Source: Lysobacter defluvii IMMIB APB-9 = DSM 18482 (GTDB lineage Bacteria; Pseudomonadota; Gammaproteobacteria; Xanthomonadales; Xanthomonadaceae). Taken from it: a stretch of DNA of 64,000 bases. The stretch's first letter is position 1. The number at the start of each line of letters is the position of its first letter. Shown here piece by piece: positions 1 through 7,672 of this stretch. A program made the translations under genes and the position numbers. Under the pieces are notes generated by a model, which worked only from the letters and a program-made list of their open reading frames with translations, was not told the origin of the DNA and did no database searches. The stretch spans positions 124,001 through 188,000 of the forward strand of contig NZ_AUHT01000006.1 of the NCBI RefSeq assembly GCF_000423325.1. Reading direction: 5' to 3'.

Positions 1-300
1 GCGGCCGTTGATCGCCACGTCCAGCGCGTTGCCGGTCTGCGACAGGTTGCCCTGGGTGAACTGCTTTGCGGTCGCCGCCACGCGCACGCCGGTGCCGGTG
101 GACAGGCCGGACGGCAGCTGGGTCTGCTCGCTGGTCGCGCCGCCGGGCTGGCGGACGGTCTGGTAGAGCAGGTCCTCGAAGCTGGCGCGGTCGCGCTTGA
201 AGCCGGTCGTGTTGGTGTTGGCGAGGTTGTTGGAGATCACCGCCATGCGCGTCTGCTGCGCGTCGAGGCCGGTCTTGGCGATCCACAGGGCCTGGGTCAT
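1..300 (-). CDS. flgG: Flagellar distal rod protein FlgG (3' end cut off by window edge)
   Basis: Distal rod subunit of the flagellar basal body, assembled in the periplasm after export by the flagellar type III apparatus. Only the first 100 residues are inside the window. They begin [16 protein letters not shown] and contain the rod/hook N-terminal signature with [12 protein letters not shown], followed by the YQTVRQPG stretch typical of FlgG. The ATG lies 24 nt downstream of the flgF stop, so this is the sixth gene of a flgBCDEFG transcription unit. The rest of the gene lies to the left of position 1. Confidence 0.95.
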   Translation of the reverse strand, partial: MTQALWIAKTGLDAQQTRMAVISNNLANTNTTGFKRDRASFEDLLYQTVRQPGGATSEQTQLPSGLSTGTGVRVAATAKQFTQGNLSQTGNALDVAINGR

Positions 301-324
301 CGGTCAGTCCTCCGGGTGTTCGGG

Positions 325-1074
325 TCAGCGCGCCGACAGCAGGGAATTGGCGGCCTGCGCGTTCTCGTCACTGCTCTGCAAGACCCGTACCTGCATTTCG
401 AACTGGCGCTGCAGCTGGATCATCGAGACCAGTGCGCCGGTCGCGTCGACGTTGCTCTGCTCGAGCGCGCCGGTGGTCAGCACCTCGCCGGCGGCGGGCG
501 GCAGCGGTTCGGCGCCGGGCGGCAGGCGCATCAGTCCGTCTTCCCCGCGTTGCAGGGCGGCGGTCGGGGTGTTGGCGACTTGGAGCCGGGCGACCTCGGC
601 GATGTTGGCGGCCGGTTCGCCCAGCGGTACGACCGAGATCGTGCCGTCGTTCCCGATGTGCAGGCGCTCGTGCGGCGGGATCGCCACCGGGGCGCCCTGC
701 TGGTCCAGGACCGGCAGGCCGGAGGCGGTGGTCAGCAGCCCGTTGGGCGTGAGCGTCAGGTTTCCGGCGCGGGTGTAGGCGGTGCCACCGTCGGGCGCCT
801 GCACCGCGAGCCAGTGGTCCTGGTCCAGGGCGATGTCGAGCGGGTTGCCGGTGGCGTTGATCGCACCCGGCGCCGCGCTCACCCCCAACGGCTGGAAGCT
901 GGCGGCGGTGCGCGAGGCATGCCCTTCGCCCTCCACCTGCCTGGCGATCGTGCCGGCCAGCGTGGCCTGGAAGCCGACCGTGTCGGCGTTGGCGAGGTTG
1001 TGCGAGACCGCCGCCTGCGAGCGCAGGGTGGCGCTGGCACCGGTCATCGCCACGTACATGGCCTTGTCGATCAT
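325..1074 (-). CDS. flgF: Flagellar proximal rod protein FlgF
   Basis: A 249-residue rod protein of the flagellar basal body. The N-terminus (MIDKAMYVAMTGASATLRSQ, then HNLANADTVGFQ) is the rod-family motif, and the C-terminal ALEQSNVDATGALVSMIQLQ is the matching C-terminal coiled-coil segment. The length fits FlgF of gammaproteobacteria. It sits between flgE and flgG with gaps of 30 and 24 nt, consistent with one mRNA. The start is supported by a purine-rich GGAGGGA just upstream. Confidence 0.95.
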   Translation of the reverse strand: MIDKAMYVAMTGASATLRSQAAVSHNLANADTVGFQATLAGTIARQVEGEGHASRTAASFQPLGVSAAPGAINATGNPLDIALDQDHWLAVQAPDGGTAYTRAGNLTLTPNGLLTTASGLPVLDQQGAPVAIPPHERLHIGNDGTISVVPLGEPAANIAEVARLQVANTPTAALQRGEDGLMRLPPGAEPLPPAAGEVLTTGALEQSNVDATGALVSMIQLQRQFEMQVRVLQSSDENAQAANSLLSAR

Positions 1075-1104
1075 GGCGCGTCCCTCCGGTTACCGGCTAC
1101 CGCC

Positions 1105-2325
1105 TCAGCGGATGTTGATCACCGTCTGGGTGACCTGGTCCTGGGTGGAGATCATCTGGGCGTTGGCCTGGAAGTTCCGCTGCGCGGTGATCATGTTCAC
1201 CAGCTGCTCGGTCAGGTCGACGTTCGACGCCTCCAGCGCACCGCCCTGCACCAGCCCGAACTCGGAGGAGCCGGCCGTGCCCACGCGCGGGTCGCCCGAG
1301 GAGGCGGTCTGCGCCCAGGCGTTGTCTCCGATCGACTGCAGCCCCTGCGGGTTGGCGAAGTTGGTCATCGCCACCTGGCCCAGCGGGGTGGATACGCCGT
1401 TGGTGTAGCGCGCTTGCACCACGCCCTCGCCGGTAACCTCGATGCCGGTCAACCGCCCGGTGGCGTGGCCGTCCTGCGACAGCGAGGACACCGAGAAGCG
1501 GTCGCCGTACTGGCTCGAGCCGCCCATGTCGAGGCTGATCTGCATCGGCGCGGCGCCGTTGCCCGGATCGAAGGCGTCCAGCGCGACCGTGGCCGGCGAA
1601 GGCGAGGCGAGGGTGCCGGTGTCGGAGTACTGCAGGGTGGTCGGGGCGCCGACCGGCTGCCCGTCGATGGAGGTGTGCACCTGCCACTCGTTCGGGTTGG
1701 CGGTCTTCACGAAATGCAGGGTCTGGGTGTGCGCCGCGCCGAGCGAGTCGTACACCGTCAGCGAGGTGGTCTGGTTCCAGCTGTCCGGGTCGGCGGCATC
1801 GAACGGGCTGACCGCCGGCACTTCGGCGTTGGCCGGCAGGTTGGTGCCGATGCCCACGCGGCTGCTGGCGCGCGGCGGGGCGTCGCCGGTGGCCAGCTGC
1901 AGGTCGCCCAGGCGGCCGGTGTCGAAGCCGGTGCCGCTGGCGTTGGGCGGGAACACCTGCAGGCGGTGGCCGGCCGGGTTCACGACGTAGCCCTCGTCAT
2001 CGGCGCCGAAGTTGCCGGCGCGCGAGTACACGGTGGCGCCGCGGTCGGACAGGGTGAAGAAGCCCTCGCCGCTGATCGCCAGGTCCAGCGCCCGGCCGGA
2101 GAACTCGACGTTGCCCTGGCCGAACTGCTGGGCGACGGTGGCCAGCTTCACGCCGGCGCCGACGGCGTTGCCCGACAGGCCGTAGGTGGAGACCGGGAAC
2201 AGGTCGGCGAACTCGGCGCGCGACTGCTTGAAGCCGGTCGTGTTGGAGTTGGCGATGTTGTGCGAGGTGACGTTGAGGTCCTGGGTGGCGGCGTTCATGC
2301 CACTGCGGGCGACGTGGAAGCTCAT
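1105..2325 (-). CDS. flgE: Flagellar hook protein FlgE
   Basis: A 406-residue subunit of the flagellar hook, the universal joint between rod and filament. It begins MSFHVARSGMNAATQDLNV, followed by HNIANSNTTGFKQSRAEF, and ends with the hook-family segment ALEASNVDLTEQLVNMITAQ plus a short tail ending in TVINIR. The variable middle (about residues 140-330) forms the surface domains. It lies between flgD and flgF with 30-nt gaps on each side. Length and order are normal for the family. Confidence 0.96.
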   Translation of the reverse strand: MSFHVARSGMNAATQDLNVTSHNIANSNTTGFKQSRAEFADLFPVSTYGLSGNAVGAGVKLATVAQQFGQGNVEFSGRALDLAISGEGFFTLSDRGATVYSRAGNFGADDEGYVVNPAGHRLQVFPPNASGTGFDTGRLGDLQLATGDAPPRASSRVGIGTNLPANAEVPAVSPFDAADPDSWNQTTSLTVYDSLGAAHTQTLHFVKTANPNEWQVHTSIDGQPVGAPTTLQYSDTGTLASPSPATVALDAFDPGNGAAPMQISLDMGGSSQYGDRFSVSSLSQDGHATGRLTGIEVTGEGVVQARYTNGVSTPLGQVAMTNFANPQGLQSIGDNAWAQTASSGDPRVGTAGSSEFGLVQGGALEASNVDLTEQLVNMITAQRNFQANAQMISTQDQVTQTVINIR

Positions 2326-2355
2326 GGCGTGCTCCTTGGGTGTTGGGGTGCGTCG

Positions 2356-3018
2356 TCAGCCGACGCGGCGGACCGAGGAAAGGGGATGGCTGCCGAGGCC
2401 TTCGAGGTTCAGCACCAGGCCGGTGGCCTCGATGGAGACGCTCTCGACCTTCGCGGCCAGGCGGGCCTGCAGGGACCGGGTGTCCTCCCCGGCGCCGGCG
2501 GTGGCGCGGATGGTGTACTCGCCGGCGGGTGCGACCGAGCCGTCGTCGGCGCGGCCGTCCCAGGCGAACGGCACCGGGTCGGCACCGTCGGATTCCAGCT
2601 CCAGCCGGCGCACGGTGGCGCCGGCGGCGTCGACGATCTCCACCGTCAGCGGACCGGAGGCGTCGGCGAGGATCTCGCCCGACATCCCGGCGCCCTTGGC
2701 CAGGCCGACGGTTTCCGCATCGACCAGCGCGTCGTGGCCGACCAGCGCGGCGGCGCGCAGGGCCTGGTCGGACTCCATCACGCTGGCCATCGAGCCCATG
2801 GCGGCCTGCATGTCGCCGATGCCCTGGACGGTCGAGAACTGCGCCAGCTGGCCGAGGAACTGGGTGTTGTCCAGCGGGTTGAGCGGGTCCTGGTGCTTGA
2901 GCTGCTCGGTCATCAGGCGCAGGAAGTCGGCCTGGCCGAGGTTGGTGTCGCGCTGCGGGGCCTGGGCGGCGAGGGCGCCCCAGGGATTGTCGTTGCGGGT
3001 GCTGCCGATCGCGGTCAT
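2356..3018 (-). CDS. flgD: Flagellar hook-capping scaffold protein FlgD
   Basis: A 220-residue hook cap needed for FlgE polymerisation; it is removed when the hook is complete. The conserved N-terminal block (about residues 25-65) holds FLRLMTEQLKHQDPLNPLDN and the following QFLGQLAQFSTVQGI, the hallmark of FlgD. The C-terminal part contains a FlgD Ig-like/Tudor-like region (FAWDGRADDGSVAPAGEYTI). It is located directly upstream of flgE and 19 nt after flgC. Confidence 0.95.
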   Translation of the reverse strand: MTAIGSTRNDNPWGALAAQAPQRDTNLGQADFLRLMTEQLKHQDPLNPLDNTQFLGQLAQFSTVQGIGDMQAAMGSMASVMESDQALRAAALVGHDALVDAETVGLAKGAGMSGEILADASGPLTVEIVDAAGATVRRLELESDGADPVPFAWDGRADDGSVAPAGEYTIRATAGAGEDTRSLQARLAAKVESVSIEATGLVLNLEGLGSHPLSSVRRVG

Positions 3019-3037
3019 CGCGGGCTCCGGTCAGGGA

Positions 3038-3445
3038 TCACTTGCCCATCCCGAGCGTGGCGGTGGCCAGCTCGCGGGCGGTGTTGAAGACCTCGACGTT
3101 GGCCTGGTAGCTGCGCGAGGCGGAGATCATGTCGACCATCTGCGCGACCGGGTCGACGGCGGGGGCATAGACGTAGCCGTCACCGTCGGCCAGCGGATGG
3201 CCGGGCTCGTAGCGGCGGATGGGGGCGGCGTCGGACTCGGTGACCTCCAGCACGCCGACCCCGGCCAGCTCCGGCTTGCCGGCGACCGGCTGCACCGCGA
3301 ACACCGGTTGCAGCGGGCGGTAGACCTCGTCGGGGTTGCCGGCGACCGAATCGGCGTTGGCCAGGTTGCTGGCCACGGTGCTCAGTCGCACCGACTGCGC
3401 GGTCATGGCACCGGCGGCGACGTCGAAGATGGGCAGGTTGCTCAT
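3038..3445 (-). CDS. flgC: Flagellar proximal rod protein FlgC
   Basis: A 135-residue proximal rod protein. The N-terminus carries the rod motif (RLSTVASNLANADSVAG) and the C-terminus carries VAQMVDMISASRSYQANVEV, the FlgC family signature. The length is typical (about 135). It starts 11 nt after flgB ends, so the two are translated from the same message. Confidence 0.96.
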   Translation of the reverse strand: MSNLPIFDVAAGAMTAQSVRLSTVASNLANADSVAGNPDEVYRPLQPVFAVQPVAGKPELAGVGVLEVTESDAAPIRRYEPGHPLADGDGYVYAPAVDPVAQMVDMISASRSYQANVEVFNTARELATATLGMGK

Positions 3446-3456
3446 GCGGCGGCCCC

Positions 3457-3819
3457 CTACTGCCCGGTGATCGCGGTCAGCATCCCGCGCACCTTGGATT
3501 CGACGAAGGACATCGAGGCGCGGTACTCCAGCGCCGCCTGGGCGAAGCCGGCGCGGGCGCGCTCGGGATCGACGGTGTTGCCGTCCAGGCTGGGCTGCGA
3601 GGAAGGCGCGTCATGGCGCGCGGCGTCGACGGCCGCGGCGATGGGATCGGCACCGGGGGACTGCAGCGACGAGGTCGCCAGGCGCAGCGCGGCGTTGAAG
3701 TCCACGTCCTGCGCCCGGTAGCCCGGGGTGTCGGCGTTGGCGATGTTGGCCGCCAGCACCTGCAGCCGCTGCTCGCGCAGCGCCAGGGCGGTGCCATGGA
3801 TACCAAGGAAATCGGACAT
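3457..3819 (-). CDS. flgB: Flagellar proximal rod protein FlgB
   Basis: A 120-residue proximal rod protein and the first gene of flgBCDEFG. The frame stays open upstream, but the start MSDFLGIHG is chosen because a strong GGAGGG ribosome-binding site sits just before it and because the sigma-54 promoter at 3854-3869 predicts an mRNA start near 3843, which leaves a leader of about 24 nt. The rod signature LQVLAANIANADTPGYRAQD is present, and FVESKVRGMLTAI closes the protein. Confidence 0.95.
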   Translation of the reverse strand: MSDFLGIHGTALALREQRLQVLAANIANADTPGYRAQDVDFNAALRLATSSLQSPGADPIAAAVDAARHDAPSSQPSLDGNTVDPERARAGFAQAALEYRASMSFVESKVRGMLTAITGQ

Positions 3820-3853
3820 CGGACCCTCCGGGACGGTTCTTCCCCGTGGGTCA

Positions 3854-3869
3854 GGCAATTCGCGTGCCA
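3854..3869 (-). promoter_or_regulatory. Sigma-54 (-24/-12) promoter of flgBCDEFG
   Basis: On the minus strand the sequence reads TGGCACG-CGAA-TTGCC, an exact match to the RpoN consensus TGGCACG-N4-TTGC with the required GG-to-GC spacing. It lies 35 nt before the flgB ATG and immediately before the only gap that could hold the operon's promoter. In xanthomonads and pseudomonads this class of flagellar gene is activated by FleQ with RpoN. The match is seen directly; the activator is inferred. Confidence 0.88.
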
Positions 3870-3881
3870 GAAGTGGGTACT

Positions 3882-3950
3882 CCGTCATTCCCGCGCACGC
3901 GGGAATCCAGGGACTTGCCGCATGGATTCCCGCGTCCGCGGGAATGACGG
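3882..3950. repeat. Nested inverted repeat (two 28-nt arms) between cheV and flgB
   Basis: Arms 3882-3909 and 3923-3950 are reverse complements with one mismatch in 28, separated by 13 nt. Each arm is itself palindromic around ATTCCCGCG..CGCGGGAAT. The right edge abuts the cheV stop codon (3951-3953). The pattern resembles the dispersed GTCATTCCCGCG-type repeats seen in many proteobacterial genomes. Placed directly after cheV and before the flgB promoter, it could end the cheV transcript or stabilise its 3' end. There is no U-run. Confidence 0.85.
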
Positions 3951-4877
3951 TCAGGCGGCCTGCATTGCCCCCATGCGGGCCGCGATGCGTTCTGCCAGCT
4001 CGGTTTCGGAGTACTTGGGCACGAAGTCGTCGGCGCCCACGCGCTCGACCATCGCGTGGTTGAACACGCCCGACAGCGAGGTGTGCAGCAGCACGAACAG
4101 GTCGGACAGGGCCGGGTCGCGCCGGATTTCCGTCGTCAGGGTGTAGCCGTCCATCGACGGCATCTCGATGTCGGAGATCACCATCGCATAGCGGCTCGAC
4201 GGGGCGATGCCGCCTTGGGCCAGCTGCCGCAGGTGCTCCAGCGCCTGCCGGCCGTCCGACAGCAGCGTGGCCCGCAGGCCGAGCTGGTCGAGCACCTGGC
4301 GGATCTGGTTGCGCGCGACCCGCGAGTCGTCCACCACCAGCACCTCGTCGCTGCGCCCGGCCACCTTGCCGAGCGGCCGGATCGCATCCAGGTCGCTGCC
4401 GCGGGGCGCGGACTCGGCCAGCACGCTTTCGACGTCGATCAGCTGGATCAGCTCGCCTTGGTAGCGCGTCACGCCGGTGAGGTAGTGGCCCTCTCGGCCC
4501 ATGTCCGGCGGCGGCTGGATCTCCTCGACCGCGATATTGACGATGCGGTCCACGCCGGCGACCAGGAAGCCCTGCACGCTGCGGTTGAACTCGGTGACCA
4601 CCAGGTAGCCCGGCTCGGCGCCGCCGGTGTCGTGGCCGACCGCCCGCGCCAGGTCCAGCACCGGCACGGTCCGCCCGCGCACGTCCGCCGCGCCGCTGAA
4701 GGCCCGGGGCAGCTGGGGCAGGGTGAACAGCGCCGGGCGCGGGATCACTTCCTGCACCTTGAACACGTTGACGCCAAAAAGCTGGCGCGCGCCGAGGCGG
4801 AAAAGCAGCAGGGCCAGCCGGTTGTGGCCGGCCAGCCGGGTGCGCTGGTCGATGCGGTCAAGCAGTTGCTGGCTCAT
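3951..4877 (-). CDS. cheV: Chemotaxis coupling protein CheV (CheW domain plus receiver)
   Basis: A 308-residue cytoplasmic adaptor that couples chemoreceptors to CheA and is itself phosphorylated. A CheW-like domain spans about residues 15-160 and a receiver domain about 178-300, with the acidic pair D183-D184 and the phospho-acceptor D236 in VISDIEMPSMDGY. The start MSQQLLDRIDQ is preferred over longer in-frame starts because CheV proteins begin this way. It is divergent from flgA and upstream of flgB. In gammaproteobacteria cheV commonly sits beside flgA or flgB, as here. Confidence 0.93.
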   Translation of the reverse strand: MSQQLLDRIDQRTRLAGHNRLALLLFRLGARQLFGVNVFKVQEVIPRPALFTLPQLPRAFSGAADVRGRTVPVLDLARAVGHDTGGAEPGYLVVTEFNRSVQGFLVAGVDRIVNIAVEEIQPPPDMGREGHYLTGVTRYQGELIQLIDVESVLAESAPRGSDLDAIRPLGKVAGRSDEVLVVDDSRVARNQIRQVLDQLGLRATLLSDGRQALEHLRQLAQGGIAPSSRYAMVISDIEMPSMDGYTLTTEIRRDPALSDLFVLLHTSLSGVFNHAMVERVGADDFVPKYSETELAERIAARMGAMQAA

Positions 4878-4934
4878 GCCGCAATTGACGGCCACCCGCG
4901 CGCGGACTTGAACGAGCGTGCGCCCGGCATCGCG

Positions 4935-4950
4935 GGGCACGGGGATTGCA
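4935..4950 (+). promoter_or_regulatory. Sigma-54 promoter of flgA
   Basis: The sequence reads GGGCACG-GGGA-TTGCA, differing from the RpoN consensus TGGCACG-N4-TTGCA only at the first base. The -12 GC predicts transcription starting near 4961, downstream of a possible ATG at 4950 and 22 nt before the ATG at 4983, so it also decides the flgA start codon. Confidence 0.8.
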
Positions 4951-4982
4951 TGGCGGCGGGTAGTCCATTCCGGAAGGCCAGG

Positions 4983-5657
4983 ATGCTTGCCACCGTAATT
5001 CGACCCGTTGCTGTACTCGTCGCCATGCTCCTGCTGCTCGCGGGCGGACGCGCCGTGGCGCAGGAAATCACGCCTCCGGCCGATATCGAGGCCGCGGCGC
5101 TGGCGGCACTGGGCCTGGAGGGCACGGCGTCGGAGGCGCGGGTCGACCAGGCCTTGCGGCTGGCGGCCTGCAGCACGCCGCTGGCCGCGTCGGCGACCGG
5201 TCCGCGCACGGTGCAGGTGGCGTGCAACGACGCGCCCGGCTGGCGGATCTATGTACCCGTCCGAGTCAGCCGCCAGGCGCAGGTCGCCGTGCTCACCCGT
5301 CCGGTCGCGGCCGGGGAGGCGATCACGGCCGCGGACGTGGCCGTGCGCCAGCGCGGGATCGGCGCCGCCAGCCCCGGTGACTGGGTCGATCCGGAGCAGG
5401 TCGTGGGGCAGACCGCCACGCGCGCGCTGGCCCCTGGTGCCGCGCTTGCCGGCGGCGACCTCGCGGAGGGCCGCCTGCTGCAGCGGGGCGATCCGGTGGT
5501 CCTGGTTTCGCGCGAGGGCGGGATCGAGGTGCGCATGCCCGGACGGTCCCTCGGGCGCGCCGCCCCGGGGGACACAGTCGCGGTGGAGAACACCGGCTCG
5601 CGCCGCATCGTGCGCGGGCGCCTGGTGGGCGACGGAGTGGTGGAGGTGATGCGCTGA
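4983..5657 (+). CDS. flgA: Flagellar P-ring assembly chaperone FlgA
   Basis: A 224-residue periplasmic chaperone for P-ring (FlgI) assembly. A Sec signal peptide covers about residues 1-26 (hydrophobic VAVLVAMLLLLAGG, ending AVA-Q). The C-terminal half is an SAF domain (VLTRPVAAGEAITAADVAVR, and later RLLQRGDPVVLVSREGGIEV), the FlgA signature. The start is set by GGAAGG 6-7 nt upstream and by the sigma-54 promoter lying over the alternative ATG at 4950. It is divergent from cheV and is followed by flgM after 76 nt. Confidence 0.93.
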   Translation: MLATVIRPVAVLVAMLLLLAGGRAVAQEITPPADIEAAALAALGLEGTASEARVDQALRLAACSTPLAASATGPRTVQVACNDAPGWRIYVPVRVSRQAQVAVLTRPVAAGEAITAADVAVRQRGIGAASPGDWVDPEQVVGQTATRALAPGAALAGGDLAEGRLLQRGDPVVLVSREGGIEVRMPGRSLGRAAPGDTVAVENTGSRRIVRGRLVGDGVVEVMR

Positions 5658-5676
5658 ACGGGAAGTGCGACGACGC

Positions 5677-5703
5677 TAAAGTTGCCGGTGCGACGGTCGT
5701 TAC
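5677..5703 (+). promoter_or_regulatory. Sigma-28 (FliA) class promoter of flgM
   Basis: TAAAGTTG at 5677-5684 matches seven of eight positions of the FliA -35 element. After exactly 11 nt comes GTCGTTAC, which matches five of eight positions of the -10 element GCCGATAA. It lies 30 nt before the flgM ATG. A FliA-dependent promoter on the gene for FliA's own anti-sigma factor is the expected feedback loop. The site is seen by eye only; the weaker -10 limits confidence. Confidence 0.65.
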
Positions 5704-5733
5704 CCGGGTTGACCGAGCAATCAGGAGCGTGTC

Positions 5734-6051
5734 ATGAACCACAAGATCCAGGGCGTGCCGCCGGCCATCGCGCGCGGCGTCGAGGCAGGTGCCGGCACGC
5801 CGGCGCGTGGCCTGGCCGGCGCCGAGCGCTCGCAGCCGGTGGAAGCCTCGCCGGCCATCGACAGCATGCGCCTGACCGGCGAGGCCGCCGGCCTGCAGGC
5901 GCTGCAGCGCGAGATCGGCAGCGCCCCGGCGTCGATCGACGTCGAGAAGGTCAACCAGGTGCGCGCCGCGCTGGCCGACGGCAGCTACCGCATCGACGCG
6001 CAGCAGATCGCCGACCGGCTGCTGGCCTTCGAGAACGAACTGCTGAAATGA
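5734..6051 (+). CDS. flgM: Anti-sigma-28 factor FlgM
   Basis: A 105-residue, mostly disordered protein that holds FliA inactive until the hook is finished, when it is exported through the flagellum. The C-terminal half (about residues 60-105: SIDVEKVNQVRAALADGSYR, then IDAQQIADRLLAFENELL) is the sigma-28-binding helix pair. An AGGAG ribosome-binding site precedes the ATG. Its stop overlaps the flgN start (ATGA at 6048-6051), so the two are translationally coupled. Confidence 0.94.
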   Translation: MNHKIQGVPPAIARGVEAGAGTPARGLAGAERSQPVEASPAIDSMRLTGEAAGLQALQREIGSAPASIDVEKVNQVRAALADGSYRIDAQQIADRLLAFENELLK

Positions 6052-6404
6052 ACGCGATGGCGCAGCCGCTGGCTCCCGCTGATCCGCTGGACGCGCTCGA
6101 GGGCGCGCTGGAGGCCGAGCGTCGTGCGCTGCTCGAGCACGACGTCGGTGCCCTGCTGGAGTCCACGCGGGCCAAGCTGGCCGCGCTGCGCCAGGTCGAG
6201 GGCCAGGCGCTGGACGCCGCCGCGGGCGCGCGGGTGAGCGCCCTGAGCGAATTCAACCGCGCCAACAGCGTGCTGCTGGCACGGCGCCGGCGCGAGGTCA
6301 CCTGGGCGCTGCGGCACCTGGGCCGCACCGAAGCGACGGGCGTGTACGATGCGGGTGGCAGGTCCACCGCGCGTGCACAGGCCCGAAGCCTCGGAGTGGG
6401 ATGA
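6048..6404 (+). CDS. flgN: Flagellar export chaperone FlgN
   Basis: A 118-residue helical protein. FlgN chaperones the hook-filament junction proteins FlgK and FlgL to the export gate. Recognition rests on position directly after flgM, size, and the helical FlgN-type pattern (EAERRALLEHDVGALLEST, NRANSVLLARRRREVTWALR). The start codon overlaps the flgM stop, and its own stop overlaps the start of the next gene (ATGA at 6401-6404), so a histidine kinase gene is tied to this operon. Confidence 0.88.
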   Translation: MNAMAQPLAPADPLDALEGALEAERRALLEHDVGALLESTRAKLAALRQVEGQALDAAAGARVSALSEFNRANSVLLARRRREVTWALRHLGRTEATGVYDAGGRSTARAQARSLGVG

Positions 6405-7672
6405 GCCAGCAGCCGACCGACGAAGCACCGGATCCTTCCGCCTGGAGCGCCGACGCGCGCTGGGCGCTGGCGATGGCCGACGCGGCCGTCGTCCTGCTCG
6501 ACCCTGAAGGCGAACCCCTCCACGAGAACAGCGCGGCCCGACGCATCGCACGGCGGCTGGCCGGCGGTAGCGAGGACCCGGTCGAGGCGGCGCGCCCGTC
6601 GATCCATCCCGCCGGCGAGGCCGCCCGCCAGCTCCTGGCGCTGGTACCCGACGGCGGCTGGGACACCGCCTGCGACGAGGGCCGCTGGCGCGGCCGCGTC
6701 ACCGTCGGCGACCCCGAGGTCGTGCTCGAGATCAAGCTGTACTGCGACCTGGGCGCCGAACCGCCCAAGCGCATGGCGGTGTTCGGCGACGTCACCGCGG
6801 GCGCCAAGCGCGAGGATGCCCTGCGCCGGGCGAAGAAGAAGCTCGCCGGGACCCACGAACAGCTCCTGCAGGCCGAGAAGATGGCCTCCATCGGCCAGCT
6901 TGCCGCGGGCGTGGCCCACGAGATCAACAACCCCATCGGCTACGTGCACTCCAACCTGGGCACGCTGCAGGAGTACACGAGCGCGCTGTTCGGGTTGATC
7001 GACGCGTACGCCGAGGCGATGGAGGACGAGGATCCGGTCCGCCACCGGGAGTCCCTGGCCGCCACGCGGCAGCAGCTGGACATCGACTTCATCGCCGGCG
7101 ACCTGCCGCCGCTGCTCAAGGAGTCGCGCGAGGGCATCGAGCGGGTCACGCGCATCGTCCGCGACCTGAAGGACTTCTCCCACGTCGAGCGCGATGCGCC
7201 GATGCGCCCCGCCGACCTGCAGCAGGGCCTGGAGTCCACGCTCAACATCGTCTGGAACGACCTCAAGTACAAGGCGCGCATCGAGAAGCACTTCACCCCG
7301 ATGCCGCTGGTGGAGTGCCACCGCTCGGAGATCAACCAGGTCCTGATGAACCTGCTGATCAACGCCGGCCAGGCGATCGACGACCAGGGCACCATCGTGA
7401 TCGCGACCGGCTCGGGCGACGGCGAGGCCTGGATCAGCATCACCGACTCAGGGTCCGGGATGCCGAAGGAGGTGATCGAGCGGATCTTCGACCCCTTCTA
7501 CACCACCAAGCCGGTCGGTCACGGCACCGGGCTGGGGCTGGCGATCTGCTACGGCATCATCGCCAAGCACAACGGGCGCATCGAGGTGTCCAGCACGCTC
7601 GGGGTGGGCAGTACCTTCCGCGTGGTGCTGCCGGTGACCCAGCCTCGCGCCCAGGCGCCCGGCGAGGCCTGA
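6401..7672 (+). CDS. Soluble PAS-type sensor histidine kinase
   Basis: A 423-residue NtrB-like kinase without membrane segments. Residues 20-130 look like a PAS sensor fold (ADAAVVLLDPEGEPLHENSA), then a coiled linker, then the HisKA H-box QLAAGVAHEINNPIG with phospho-accepting H173. The ATP-binding domain shows the N box (NQVLMNLLINAGQAI), DSGSGMP, FDPFYTTK and GHGTGLGLAI. It overlaps flgN by 4 nt and ends flush against a convergent GGDEF-EAL-REC gene, whose receiver is its obvious candidate target. A RavA/RavR-like pair is possible. The signal sensed is unknown. Confidence 0.88.
   Translation: MSQQPTDEAPDPSAWSADARWALAMADAAVVLLDPEGEPLHENSAARRIARRLAGGSEDPVEAARPSIHPAGEAARQLLALVPDGGWDTACDEGRWRGRVTVGDPEVVLEIKLYCDLGAEPPKRMAVFGDVTAGAKREDALRRAKKKLAGTHEQLLQAEKMASIGQLAAGVAHEINNPIGYVHSNLGTLQEYTSALFGLIDAYAEAMEDEDPVRHRESLAATRQQLDIDFIAGDLPPLLKESREGIERVTRIVRDLKDFSHVERDAPMRPADLQQGLESTLNIVWNDLKYKARIEKHFTPMPLVECHRSEINQVLMNLLINAGQAIDDQGTIVIATGSGDGEAWISITDSGSGMPKEVIERIFDPFYTTKPVGHGTGLGLAICYGIIAKHNGRIEVSSTLGVGSTFRVVLPVTQPRAQAPGEA

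Noticed and set aside
316-3087. A 923-codon open frame on the plus strand across flgF, flgE and flgD
   Set aside because: It is antisense to five well-recognised flagellar genes, its translation is low-complexity Gly/Arg/Val, and such long shadow frames occur opposite nearly every gene in this high-GC window (for example 12678-16061, 28680-30674 and 52892-55447).
4878-4895. RpoN-like TGGC...TTGC string just before the cheV start
   Set aside because: The spacing between the GG and GC elements is one base short, and the -12 element would lie only a few bases from the ATG.
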